Origin: Bacteroidia bacterium
GTDB lineage: Bacteria; Bacteroidota; Bacteroidia; Flavobacteriales; Flavobacteriaceae
Assembly: GCA_030431055.1 (NCBI GenBank)
Contig: JAUIJA010000008.1
Span: 1-64,000, forward strand
Reading direction: 5' to 3'
DNA length: 64,000 nucleotides
The notes under the pieces are model-generated. The model was not told where the DNA came from. It was given only the letters and a program-made list of their open reading frames with translations, and ran no database searches. Shown piece after piece: positions 37,269-46,696 of this stretch (position 1 is the stretch's first letter; each line of letters begins with the position of its first letter). The position numbers and the translations under genes are program-made.

Positions 37269-39737
37269 TTAAAATTGAATTCCAAACATTACGACATCGC
37301 CTAAATAACCATTTTGATAGGCACGAACATAATCAATTCGTAAGAAACGGAATTTTCCAAAGCCAATATTATCAAAACCAACAGTAAACTCTTGATACGG
37401 TTTAAAATGCGGAACGTTTATTTGGTGAAAACTTCCTATTAAATTCCATTGTAATTTATTCAACAACGGAATTTTATTCATAATGTAACCTTTAAAGTTG
37501 TGTTCGATATGCGTTTCTAAATACGAATCGTTAGTTGAGTTACTATAATAAGGTAACAAATTAAAAGCGTTTATATAATCGCCTCTAAAGTTTACATGCG
37601 TTTGGTTTCCGTTAAAATGTTTGTAATCGATAAACGAAATATTATAGGCATTAAAGAATTTTCCAGCTTTAAAACGCAAGGCAAAATCACCTTTATTGCC
37701 AAGAGTTTTGTCGTAATCTAAACGTCCGGCGATAAAATCATATTCATAATTGCTATTTGTTGCGCCAAAAGCTTTGGTGTAACCAAAACTTAAAACTGGA
37801 TAATCGTCGTTTTGAATGTTTAATTTTCCATCGGGACGCGAAATATATTTCTGTCCGAAACGAATTCGTGTTGCAATTGTACCTTTATAGATATGATGTT
37901 TTACAAACGGAACCGAAGTTTCATTAAATGGATCTAAGGGATTGTTTGAAAAATAATCGTCCTTATTCTTAATTAGAACGTAATCGGTATTGTTAAAAAG
38001 TGGTCTGCGATTTTCATATTCTAAACTTCCGTTGAGGTAAATTCCGTTTACAATTTCTTGTCCATAATTAATTCGCGCAAATTCTTTGTTGTACAATTTC
38101 ATGTAATTGTCTTTAAAGAACAACGAACTAATCGAATTAATGAATTCAGTAATAGGTTCTGATTGGTTAAACTGACTAAGAGCGCTTCCACCAGAAACTG
38201 AAATATTTGCTTTATTGATGTTGTTGAAACGATGATAGAAATTTCCAGTAACTCGCAATCTGTCTTCGGCAAAACCATAATTAAAAATAGAAGAAATCGA
38301 AGTGTATTTTCCTTTTTCTTCATTTCGTTTTCTAAAAGTGAAACCAGAATCTAAATTCCAACCTTGAACAGTATTATAACTTAAAGAAGAAAAATCAGTC
38401 AAACCATGATAGGAAAAACTCCATTTTTTGAAACTATTATTATAGGTATAACCTGTAAGAATATATAAAAAGTGAAATTTATTCTTTTTTGCATCTACAG
38501 AATCTAAATAGGTTTGCGATTTACGTACCGTTTGAATGCTGTCTTTTTTAATATAACTCGTTACTTCTTCATCAGTCAACGGAACTTGGCGATTGTTTTG
38601 CCAGTAATTAGTGTCTTTTTTATTTGAATTTTCGGCAAATGTTACAATTTCTTTACCAAAGGTTTTCTTTTCAAAACTATCTTTAAAATCATAATTACTA
38701 AAAACGTAAGTAAATTTTCCAGTAAAGTTCATTCCGAAAATTCCAGCAATAAAATCTAACGATTGAACATTTTTAACCCAAAGCTGGTTGTTTTCATTAT
38801 AACTATAATTCTGAATTAATTTCATTGTTTCCAGAATGGGTTGTTGCATTCGATAACCTTTCAAATCGACATCAACACCATAAATAGCCCAAGAATCTTC
38901 TACTATATATAAGTAACCTTCAAAAACAGGTTCTTTGTCGCGTTTAGGTGTAACTTTAATTTTATTAATTAAATGTTGCTTGTCATCATAAAATGTACTT
39001 TCTAAAGTGTATTTATAGTAGTTGAAAGCATTATCAGCTAAAGGAGAAATTAAATTTATTCCGAAATCGACATAATTTCGGTAGAAATCATAATCAGTAT
39101 TTAACGCTGTATTGAAACTAAATCCGTTATCATCACCAGCCACTTTTGAAGCAATAATTTCTTCTTTTAGATTATTTGGTCTTTCAAATTTAATTTTAGA
39201 AACCGTTTCCGATAGATAAATTACACCACTACGAGTAGAATCTAAACTTCCTTCTAAATCGCCAATATCAACGCCCATAAATTTTTCGGGAATATCTTTA
39301 GCTCTAAAAATTCCTCTCGAATAAAAATCCGCTTCAAATTTATCAGTACGTTCTGTGTTTTTAGTTTTATTAGCTATTGCTTTTCTAATGATAATATTAG
39401 CTGGATTTTCACCTTCTGTTAAAACAACTTCGTTTAATTGAAAGTTTTCATCTTCTAATGTTACATCAAACTGATAAGGAAAAGAAGTAATTTCCAGAAC
39501 ATGCTTTTGAGTTTTATAACCTAAATATTGAAAAATTAGTGAAGTTTTACCTTTAACAGTATAGTTAAGTTCGTAATTTCCATATTCATTACTTGAAGTT
39601 CCTATATATGTGTTTTCAATAAAAATATTTACATAAGGAAGCGGATTTCCATCAGTATCTGTTATTTTTCCTTTTATTTGAGCAAAAGAAGAAATACTTA
39701 ATAATAATAAGGTAAATGAAAATAGATTTTTGAACAT
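37269..39737 (-). CDS. Outer-membrane protein, CarboxypepD_reg-like N-terminus plus DUF5686-like barrel
   Basis: Signal peptide; GKITDTDGNPLPYVNIFIENTYIGTSSNEYGNYEL; long beta-barrel-like C-terminus ending VVMFGIQF. Confidence 0.85.
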   Translation of the reverse strand: MFKNLFSFTLLLLSISSFAQIKGKITDTDGNPLPYVNIFIENTYIGTSSNEYGNYELNYTVKGKTSLIFQYLGYKTQKHVLEITSFPYQFDVTLEDENFQLNEVVLTEGENPANIIIRKAIANKTKNTERTDKFEADFYSRGIFRAKDIPEKFMGVDIGDLEGSLDSTRSGVIYLSETVSKIKFERPNNLKEEIIASKVAGDDNGFSFNTALNTDYDFYRNYVDFGINLISPLADNAFNYYKYTLESTFYDDKQHLINKIKVTPKRDKEPVFEGYLYIVEDSWAIYGVDVDLKGYRMQQPILETMKLIQNYSYNENNQLWVKNVQSLDFIAGIFGMNFTGKFTYVFSNYDFKDSFEKKTFGKEIVTFAENSNKKDTNYWQNNRQVPLTDEEVTSYIKKDSIQTVRKSQTYLDSVDAKKNKFHFLYILTGYTYNNSFKKWSFSYHGLTDFSSLSYNTVQGWNLDSGFTFRKRNEEKGKYTSISSIFNYGFAEDRLRVTGNFYHRFNNINKANISVSGGSALSQFNQSEPITEFINSISSLFFKDNYMKLYNKEFARINYGQEIVNGIYLNGSLEYENRRPLFNNTDYVLIKNKDDYFSNNPLDPFNETSVPFVKHHIYKGTIATRIRFGQKYISRPDGKLNIQNDDYPVLSFGYTKAFGATNSNYEYDFIAGRLDYDKTLGNKGDFALRFKAGKFFNAYNISFIDYKHFNGNQTHVNFRGDYINAFNLLPYYSNSTNDSYLETHIEHNFKGYIMNKIPLLNKLQWNLIGSFHQINVPHFKPYQEFTVGFDNIGFGKFRFLRIDYVRAYQNGYLGDVVMFGIQF

Positions 39738-39775
39738 GGTTATAATTTATGGTAAAAGATAATGTTTTTTAAACA

Positions 39776-39862
39776 GCGTCAGTTCGAGTGTTTTGATTCA
39801 GTTCTCTTTAATTTTCTTTTAGAAAAATTGGAAATGACGAATCAAAATGTATCGAGAACTTT
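39776..39862. repeat. Dispersed intergenic repeat copy
   Basis: GCGTCAGTTCGAGTGTTTTGATTCAG...AATGACGAATCAAAATGTATCGAGAAC. Confidence 0.7.
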
Positions 39863-39882
39863 TTTGATGAACATAATTAGTG

Positions 39883-40311
39883 TTAGTTATCGCTTTCTAA
39901 TATAAACGATTGCAATGCTAATTCGTAACTCATTAAACCAAAACCTACGATTACACCTTTAGCATCTGCAGCTAAATGAGATTGATGACGGAAACTTTCT
40001 CTAGAATATGTGTTAGTAATATGTACTTCAATAACTGGAGTATGAATTCCTTTTATGGCATCGCCTAAACCAACAGATGTATGTGTGTAAGCACCAGCAT
40101 TAAGAATAACACCATCAAAACTAAAACCAACTTCATGTAGTTTGTTGATGATTTCTCCTTCAATATTACTTTGATAATACTGTAAATCTATAGTAGGGTA
40201 TTTATCTTGTAATATTTGTAAATAGCGTTCAAAAGAAACATTACCGTAGATTTCGGTTTCTCTTTTACCTAGTAAGTTTAAATTAGGGCCGTTTAAAATT
40301 AGAATTCTCAT
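39883..40311 (-). CDS. aroQ: 3-dehydroquinate dehydratase, type II (start moved to MRILILNGPNLN)
   Basis: ILNGPNLNLLGKRE, QSNIEGEIINKLHE, NAGAYTHTSVGLGDAI, EVHITNTYSRESFRHQS. Confidence 0.96.
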   Translation of the reverse strand: MRILILNGPNLNLLGKRETEIYGNVSFERYLQILQDKYPTIDLQYYQSNIEGEIINKLHEVGFSFDGVILNAGAYTHTSVGLGDAIKGIHTPVIEVHITNTYSRESFRHQSHLAADAKGVIVGFGLMSYELALQSFILESDN

Positions 40312-40335
40312 AAGTTGATTACTTTTATGTAAAAA

Positions 40336-40370
40336 TAAAAAAACCATTCAAACAAATGAATGGTTTTTGA
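40336..40370 (-). terminator. Terminator-like hairpin upstream of aroQ
   Basis: AAAAACCATTCaaacaaatGAATGGTTTTT; the minus strand has the longer U-run, reading towards aroQ. Confidence 0.55.
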
Positions 40371-40617
40371 TAACTTTATAATTGGCTTTTAAACTTATTC
40401 AGTTTAAAATTAACGTAAGCATTCATTTATTATTGTGTCTTTTTTGAAAAAAAATAACTGTAAACTTGATTGTTTTGGCTATTTTTACGCTTGTAGTGTT
40501 AAAAAAACGTTAGTTTTTATAAAAAAAGCACTTAAAAGTTATTGTTTTATTTGTCTGAAAATCAAGTTTTTAACATTGTTTTGTTGAAAAAAACATTAAA
40601 AATTGATAAAAATCATG

Positions 40618-40650
40618 TTTGTATATTCAAAAAAACACATAAATTTGTCA
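40618..40650 (+). promoter_or_regulatory. Bacteroidetes-type sigma-A promoter of the porin-like gene
   Basis: TTTG (40618-40621), 18-bp spacer, TAAATTTG (40640-40647). Confidence 0.75.
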
Positions 40651-40679
40651 CAAGATAACTTTAAAAATTTAAACTAAAC

Positions 40680-41273
40680 ATGAAAAAAGTTTTATTATCT
40701 GCAGTAGCAATTTTAGGTTTTACTTTTGCTAACGCTCAAGAAGAAGAAACTACAAATGGTGGTTTCGCACAAGGAGATGTGTTTGTAACAGGTGCTGTTA
40801 ACTTTAACAATGAAACAACTGGTGATCAAAAAGACAATTCATTTACTTTTGCTCCGCAAGTAGGTTATTTTTTAACTGAAAATATCGCAATTGGTGCTAA
40901 AGTTGAATTCATGTCTTCTAAAACAGACGATGGTACAACTGATGCTTCTAACAGTGGTTTTGGTGTAGGTGCTTTTGGACGTTACTATTTTACTCCAGCT
41001 AATCAATTCTCTTTATTTGCTGAATTAGGAGCTGATTATAATACTTATGATAATGAGTATGGTTCAATGGCTGGTGAAGGAAGTGGTTTTGGTATAGGTT
41101 TAGGAGCTGGTATGAACTATTTCGTATCTTCTAACTTTTCAATTGAAGCTAAAGTTGGTGTTTTATCTTATGATACTACTAAGCCAGATGCAAGTGGTGC
41201 AGAATCTACTAATACTTTTGATTTCGGTGGTGACTGGAGAGCTGTAACTTTCGGTGTTAACTACAAATTCTAA
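40680..41273 (+). CDS. Outer-membrane beta-barrel (porin-like) protein
   Basis: Signal peptide MKKVLLSAVAILGFTFANAQ; beta-barrel repeats ending VTFGVNYKF. Confidence 0.88.
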   Translation: MKKVLLSAVAILGFTFANAQEEETTNGGFAQGDVFVTGAVNFNNETTGDQKDNSFTFAPQVGYFLTENIAIGAKVEFMSSKTDDGTTDASNSGFGVGAFGRYYFTPANQFSLFAELGADYNTYDNEYGSMAGEGSGFGIGLGAGMNYFVSSNFSIEAKVGVLSYDTTKPDASGAESTNTFDFGGDWRAVTFGVNYKF

Positions 41274-41287
41274 TTTGTAATTATATC

Positions 41288-41324
41288 ATATTAAAAAGCC
41301 TCGCATTGCGAGGCTTTTTTTATT
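41288..41324 (+). terminator. Intrinsic terminator after the porin-like gene
   Basis: AAAAGCCTCGCATTGCGAGGCTTTTTTT. Confidence 0.85.
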
Positions 41325-41348
41325 GTCAAAACTTTTCTATTTTTGAAT

Positions 41349-42248
41349 ATGAGTAATTGGCAATCCTACTTAAAAGAATATCAAAATTATTTGCGTTTAG
41401 AGCGTGGACTTTCTGAAAATACGATAGCAAATTATACTTTTGATATTGAGAAGTTAATTTCATTTTTAGAAAGTAATGAAATTGATGTTTCTCCTTTAAA
41501 AATTACAGAAGAAGTAGTTCAACAATTTATTTACGAAATTGCAAAAAATGTAAATGCGAGTAGTCAATCTCGAATTATTTCTGGATTGAAAAGCTTTTTT
41601 AATTTCTTGGTTTTTGAAGATTATCGAAATGACACGCCAATGGAATTAATTGAAGTACCGAAAGTAGGCCGTAAATTACCAGATACTTTGTCTACAGAAG
41701 AAATCGATAATTTAATAGGAGCTATCGATTTGTCTAAAAATGAAGGAGAACGCAATAGAGCAATTTTAGAGACTTTGTATAGTTGTGGTTTGCGTGTTTC
41801 AGAATTGGTTAATTTAAAACTATCCGATTTATTTTTTGAAGAAGGTTTTATAAAAGTTACAGGAAAAGGCGATAAACAGCGTTTTGTTCCTATAGGTGAT
41901 GTAACACAGAAATATATAAGTTTTTATATTAAAGGTTATAGAAATCATTTAGAAATTAAAAAAGGCCACGAAGACACCTTGTTTCTTAATCGAAGAGGAA
42001 AACAATTAACTCGTGCAATGATTTTTACGATAATTAAAGATTTAGTAGTTAAAATAGATTTAAAGAAAACGATTTCTCCTCATACTTTCCGACATTCATT
42101 TGCAACTCATTTATTAGAAAACGGAGCAGATTTACGTTCGATTCAGCTTATGCTTGGTCATGAGTCAATTACAACAACAGAAGTATATATGCATTTAGAT
42201 AGGAAATTTTTATCGGAAGTTTTAAATAATTATCATCCACGGAAATAA
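41349..42248 (+). CDS. xerD: Tyrosine site-specific recombinase XerD-like
   Basis: YLRLERGLSENTIANY, YSCGLRVSELVNLKLSDL, HTFRHSFATHLLENGADLRSIQLMLGHESITTTEVYMHL. Confidence 0.93.
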   Translation: MSNWQSYLKEYQNYLRLERGLSENTIANYTFDIEKLISFLESNEIDVSPLKITEEVVQQFIYEIAKNVNASSQSRIISGLKSFFNFLVFEDYRNDTPMELIEVPKVGRKLPDTLSTEEIDNLIGAIDLSKNEGERNRAILETLYSCGLRVSELVNLKLSDLFFEEGFIKVTGKGDKQRFVPIGDVTQKYISFYIKGYRNHLEIKKGHEDTLFLNRRGKQLTRAMIFTIIKDLVVKIDLKKTISPHTFRHSFATHLLENGADLRSIQLMLGHESITTTEVYMHLDRKFLSEVLNNYHPRK

Positions 42249-42270
42249 AATTTGACTTTTTTAGTTTTAC

Positions 42271-42356
42271 GTCAGTTCGAGTTTTTTTTTGGTTCGATTT
42301 TCGATAATTTTCTTTTAGAAAAACTCAAATTGACGAACAAAAAATGTATCGAGTAC
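42271..42356. repeat. Dispersed intergenic repeat copy
   Basis: GTCAGTTCGAGTTTT...AAAACTCAAATTGACGAAC...TGTATCGAGTAC; 13 of 15 positions pair between arms. Confidence 0.7.
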
Positions 42357-42394
42357 AAAAAAAAGATGTTTCATTTGAAACATCTTTTTTTATT
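42357..42394. terminator. Bidirectional terminator between xerD and rny
   Basis: AAAAAAGATGTTTCATTTGAAACATCTTTTTTT. Confidence 0.85.
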
Positions 42395-42431
42395 ACTGCT
42401 AACTTGTTTTACTGCGATTGTAAACTAAAAT

Positions 42432-43994
42432 TTACTTCGCAATATTAACTGCTCTAGTTTCTCTAATTACGGTAACCTTAACTTGACCAGGATAGGTCAT
42501 TTCAGTTTGAATTTTTTGTGAAATTTCAAAAGAAAGATTAGAAGCCATTTCGTCATTTACTTTTTCACTTTCAACAATTACACGTAATTCTCTACCAGCT
42601 TGAATTGCGTATGCATTTTTAACACCAGTAAATCCAAAAGCAATATCTTCAAGATCTTTTAAACGTTGAATATACGAGTCAAGAACTTGACGACGTGCTC
42701 CAGGTCTAGCTCCCGAAATAGCATCACAAACTTGAATAATTGGAGAAATTAAGTATTTCATTTCAACTTCGTCGTGGTGAGCTCCAATGGCATTACAAAC
42801 TTCGTCTTTTTCGCCATATTTTTCAGCCCACTGCATTCCTAAAATTGCGTGAGGTAATTCACTTTCTGTTTCAGGAACTTTTCCTATATCGTGTAATAAT
42901 CCTGCTCGTTTAGCAAGTTTTACATTTAAGCCCATTTCAGCAGCCATAATTCCACATAAATTAGCAACTTCTCTAGAGTGTTGTAATAAGTTTTGTCCGT
43001 AAGAAGAACGATATTTCATTCTACCTACAACTTTAATTAATTCAGGGTGAAGTCCGTGAATACCTAAGTCGATTACTGTACGCTTACCAACTTCGATAAT
43101 TTCTTCATCGATTTGTTTTTTGGTTTTCGAAACAACTTCTTCAATACGAGCTGGATGAATACGTCCATCAGTTACTAATTTATGTAACGATAAACGGGCG
43201 ATTTCTCTTCGTACAGGATCAAAACAAGAAAGAATAATAGCTTCAGGAGTATCATCTACAATAATTTCAACTCCAGTTGCAGCTTCTAAAGCTCTAATGT
43301 TACGACCTTCACGACCAATAATTCTACCTTTAACATCATCAGATTCAATGTTGAATACAGAAACACAGTTTTCTACTGCTTCTTCTGTTCCTACACGTTG
43401 AATAGTGTTAATGATTACTTTTTTGGCTTCTTGCTGTGCAGTCATTTTCGCTTCTTCCATTGCATTTTGAATGAAAGACATTGCTGAAGTTTTTGCTTCA
43501 GCTTTTAAACTTTCTACTAATTGCGCTTTAGCATCTTCAGCAGAAAGCCCAGAAATAACTTCTAGCTGTTCTACTTGGCTTCTGTGAAGTTTATCAATTT
43601 CTTGTTGTTTCTTCTCTAAAAACTCAATTCTGTTATTATAGTCAGCTATTTTTTCATCAAACTCTGTGTTGAGTTTTTTGTTTTTAGCTAATTCGTTAGA
43701 AACTTGCGATTCCTTATCACGCGTTCTTTTTTCGGCTTCAGCCATTTTTTTATCACGAGAAAGTATTACTTGTTCGTGTTCTGCCTTTAATTCTAAAAAC
43801 TTTTCTTTTGCTTGTAGAATTTTATCTTTTTTTATCGCTTCGGCGTCGGCTTTTGCGTCTTTTAAAATAGAAGAAGCTTCTTTTTTAGCGTTTTTAATTA
43901 GATTTGAAACATTGCTTTTTTCTAGAAATTTAGCAATACCAAAACCTAAAGCTAATCCAATGACTACAGCAATTATTATACTTATTATCTCCAT
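42432..43994 (-). CDS. rny: Ribonuclease Y
   Basis: N-terminal TM and coiled coil; KH domain [55 protein letters not shown]. Confidence 0.96.
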   Translation of the reverse strand: MEIISIIIAVVIGLALGFGIAKFLEKSNVSNLIKNAKKEASSILKDAKADAEAIKKDKILQAKEKFLELKAEHEQVILSRDKKMAEAEKRTRDKESQVSNELAKNKKLNTEFDEKIADYNNRIEFLEKKQQEIDKLHRSQVEQLEVISGLSAEDAKAQLVESLKAEAKTSAMSFIQNAMEEAKMTAQQEAKKVIINTIQRVGTEEAVENCVSVFNIESDDVKGRIIGREGRNIRALEAATGVEIIVDDTPEAIILSCFDPVRREIARLSLHKLVTDGRIHPARIEEVVSKTKKQIDEEIIEVGKRTVIDLGIHGLHPELIKVVGRMKYRSSYGQNLLQHSREVANLCGIMAAEMGLNVKLAKRAGLLHDIGKVPETESELPHAILGMQWAEKYGEKDEVCNAIGAHHDEVEMKYLISPIIQVCDAISGARPGARRQVLDSYIQRLKDLEDIAFGFTGVKNAYAIQAGRELRVIVESEKVNDEMASNLSFEISQKIQTEMTYPGQVKVTVIRETRAVNIAK

Positions 43995-44016
43995 GTTTGT
44001 TTAAAAAAAATTATAT

Positions 44017-44174
44017 AAAAAAAGCCTACATTAGGTGTTTGTATAAACTCCTGAAAAACAGGTTTTGAGTTAGCTTGCAGTTCAAGTTTCCCACTTAAGG
44101 GCTTACCATAGTTGCAAAGATTCACTCATTTTAATTTGTTAGTGTTGAGTTTATCAAATTATACTAATGTAGGC
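44017..44174 (-). ncRNA. ssrS: 6S RNA candidate (6S-Flavo-like); folded element 44024-44174 plus T-run
   Basis: Minus strand GCCTACATTAG...CTAATGTAGGC 11-bp closing stem followed by TTTTTTT; second stem ATAAACTC/GAGTTTAT; rod-like with internal bubbles; lies directly downstream of zapA. Confidence 0.72.
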
Positions 44175-44208
44175 AGTATCTTTGTTTATTTTTGTAAGAA
44201 CGTCTTTT

Positions 44209-44502
44209 TTATTTTGAGAGCAACTCACTCAATTTTTTATCCAAGTTATGTAATCTTTTTAAAGAATTTTCTTGGTCTTGAACTGTGTCTATAGTTTTTT
44301 GCTCTGTTTGCGAAGCAAATTGTAAAGCACACATAGCTAATACATCTTGTTTGTCTCTTACGGCATAGTTTTGCTCAAACTGTTTAATCATCGTATCTAT
44401 TTTTTTTGAAGCGCTTCTTAATGCTTCTTCTTGCGAACTTTCAATTGAAAGTGGGTAAACCCTGTCTGCAATAGATATTTTAATATTTAGTTTTTCACTC
44501 AT
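44209..44502 (-). CDS. zapA: Cell division protein ZapA
   Basis: KLNIKISIADRVYPLSIESSQEEALRSASKKIDTMIKQFEQNYAVRDKQDVLAMCALQFA. Confidence 0.92.
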   Translation of the reverse strand: MSEKLNIKISIADRVYPLSIESSQEEALRSASKKIDTMIKQFEQNYAVRDKQDVLAMCALQFASQTEQKTIDTVQDQENSLKRLHNLDKKLSELLSK

Positions 44503-44509
44503 TTCTTTC

Positions 44510-44800
44510 TTAATCCGAAAGTTGTGCTATGCAATAATCAATTTCACGTATTAGTGAATTTATTTTGAGTTTTGTTTCTCGTTTGTTTTCGTCACTGCCT
44601 AACAATGAATTTACCATTTTTAACTTATCAAGTTGTTCTTTTAAGCTTGAAATTTCAGAACTTTTACTTTTGCTATCTTCTTCAGATTGCTCTAATAAAG
44701 CTTGTAGTTCGTTGTTTTTCTTCTCTAATTGAATTAATTTTTGATTCAATTTAAAAAACTTAACTTCAAGAGAATCAATTAATTTTGATAAATCACTCAT
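44510..44800 (-). CDS. Small coiled-coil protein, possible ZapB-like division factor
   Basis: 96 aa, nearly all heptad-like Leu/Glu/Lys coiled coil; directly upstream of zapA. Confidence 0.65.
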   Translation of the reverse strand: MSDLSKLIDSLEVKFFKLNQKLIQLEKKNNELQALLEQSEEDSKSKSSEISSLKEQLDKLKMVNSLLGSDENKRETKLKINSLIREIDYCIAQLSD

Positions 44801-44993
44801 TAATGATAATACTCATTTTCGTTACCTACAAATTTAGCACTACATTTTAATAATAACAATTTTTTTTGATAAAAATTCCGTTTTTTTGAATTGTTTTTAT
44901 AATATTTTGACTGTTAAGTAGTTGTAAATTCAGTTGGTTTTCAATTTTCTTACTTCTTAAAATATTTATATTTTAGCTAAAATACTCAACACT

Positions 44994-46685
44994 ATGAAAA
45001 AGATTTATGTTTTAACTCTATTAATCGTGAATTTTTGTTTTTCGCAAAGCGATTATCCTAAAGATTTTATTTCGCCTTTAGCGATTGATTTAGATCTTTC
45101 GGGTTCGTTTGGCGAGTTGCGAAGCAATCATTTTCATTCGGGTATTGATATAAAAACTAACAGAAAAGAAGGTTATGATGTTTTTGCTGTTGCCGATGGT
45201 TATATTTCGCGTATAAAAATTTCAACGTATGGTTATGGAAAAGCAATTTATATCACACATCCAAACGGTTATACTACGGTTTATGCACATTTACAAAAAG
45301 GAAATGGTGCTATTGAAGAATACATAAAAAATGCGCAATACACTAAAAAATCGTATCATGTAGAAATGTTTCCTAAACCTAATGAATTACCAGTAAAACA
45401 AGGTGATATTATCGCGTTTTCAGGAAATTCTGGCGGAAGTGGCGGACCGCATTTACATTTTGAGTTTAGAGAAACAGCATCAGAAAAAATTGTAAATCCG
45501 TTACATTTTGGTTTTACTAAATTGGTAAAGGATAATCATTCACCAGACTTATACGGAATTAAAGTCTATCCTATCGATAGTACAATTGTAAATAAATCGG
45601 AAAAACCTATTTCGGTTTCATTTAATAAACAAGCTGATGGAAGCTACAAATCGGCTAAAGTAATTGCTAATGGAAAAATAGGTTTTGCTATTAATGCTTC
45701 CGATAAATGTACAAATCCTTACAACAGAAACGGTTTATATAAAGTTAATGCTTATTTGAATGGCGTACTGTATTACAGTTATGAGTTTGATAAATTTGCT
45801 TTTTCTGAAACACGTTATATAAATAATTTTATTGATTACGAACAGTACGAAAGTAAACGTCAACGTTTCCAAAAGTTGTTTTTTAATACCGAATATCCAC
45901 TTTCGGTTATAAAAGCAAATAAGAAGAACGGAATAATTAATACGCAACCAAACGCAAGTTATACATTTCGAGTTGAAATGTTTGACTTTGAAGGAAACCA
46001 AACTAATTTGTTTATTCCTATTGAGTATGGAACATCTGAAGTTATGTTTAAAAAAGAAGAATCTACTTCGCCTTATTTCTTAAAATCTAAAATTGAGAAT
46101 AATTACACAAAAGATAATATTTCGGTTTACATTCCAGAAAACGCTTTGTATGATGATTTTAAAATTGATTTTGATGTAAAAGACAATGTTTTGTATTTGC
46201 ACAATGAATCGGTTCCAGTACAAAAAAATATTACCATTACGTTTTCAGATGTTGAAGGTTTAACCGAAGAACAACTTTCAAAAACATTTATCGCTTCAAT
46301 TGATGGTGTGAAAGTTCGCTATAATAATACATACAGAAAAGGAAACCGGTTGTCGACTAGAGTTAGAAAATTAGGCGTTTTTAAGTTGGTACAAGATTCT
46401 ATTCCGCCGCGAATTTATAATGTTAATTTTATTGAAGGTAGAAACTTAAAAAATCAAAAAACGTTGAGTGTTTCTATTTCAGATGATATGTCGGGAATTG
46501 ATTCTTATAACGGATATTTAAATGGCGAATGGATTTTAATGGAATACGATTATAAAACTAAAAAATTAATACATCATCTTTCTGATGGAAAATACAAAGA
46601 AGGTAGAAACGATTTTAAAGTAATTGTAACTGATGATATGAAAAATTCAACTACTTTTGAATCTCATTTTTATATGAATCCTTAA
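44994..46685 (+). CDS. M23-family metallopeptidase (exported)
   Basis: NHFHSGIDIKTNRKEGYDVFAVADGYISRI, GGPHLHFEFRE. Confidence 0.92.
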   Translation: MKKIYVLTLLIVNFCFSQSDYPKDFISPLAIDLDLSGSFGELRSNHFHSGIDIKTNRKEGYDVFAVADGYISRIKISTYGYGKAIYITHPNGYTTVYAHLQKGNGAIEEYIKNAQYTKKSYHVEMFPKPNELPVKQGDIIAFSGNSGGSGGPHLHFEFRETASEKIVNPLHFGFTKLVKDNHSPDLYGIKVYPIDSTIVNKSEKPISVSFNKQADGSYKSAKVIANGKIGFAINASDKCTNPYNRNGLYKVNAYLNGVLYYSYEFDKFAFSETRYINNFIDYEQYESKRQRFQKLFFNTEYPLSVIKANKKNGIINTQPNASYTFRVEMFDFEGNQTNLFIPIEYGTSEVMFKKEESTSPYFLKSKIENNYTKDNISVYIPENALYDDFKIDFDVKDNVLYLHNESVPVQKNITITFSDVEGLTEEQLSKTFIASIDGVKVRYNNTYRKGNRLSTRVRKLGVFKLVQDSIPPRIYNVNFIEGRNLKNQKTLSVSISDDMSGIDSYNGYLNGEWILMEYDYKTKKLIHHLSDGKYKEGRNDFKVIVTDDMKNSTTFESHFYMNP

Positions 46686-46696
46686 TTTAAACATTC

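Noticed and set aside
41349-42248. XerD as part of a mobile element
   Set aside because: Looks like the chromosomal XerD housekeeping recombinase; no flanking repeats or cargo.
44175-44200. Plus-strand promoter TATCTTTG (44177-44184) driving a zapA antisense RNA
   Set aside because: No -33 TTG at a suitable distance; likely chance.
44112-44294. 60-aa plus-strand ORF
   Set aside because: Lies across the 6S candidate and the zapA 3' end; low-complexity translation.
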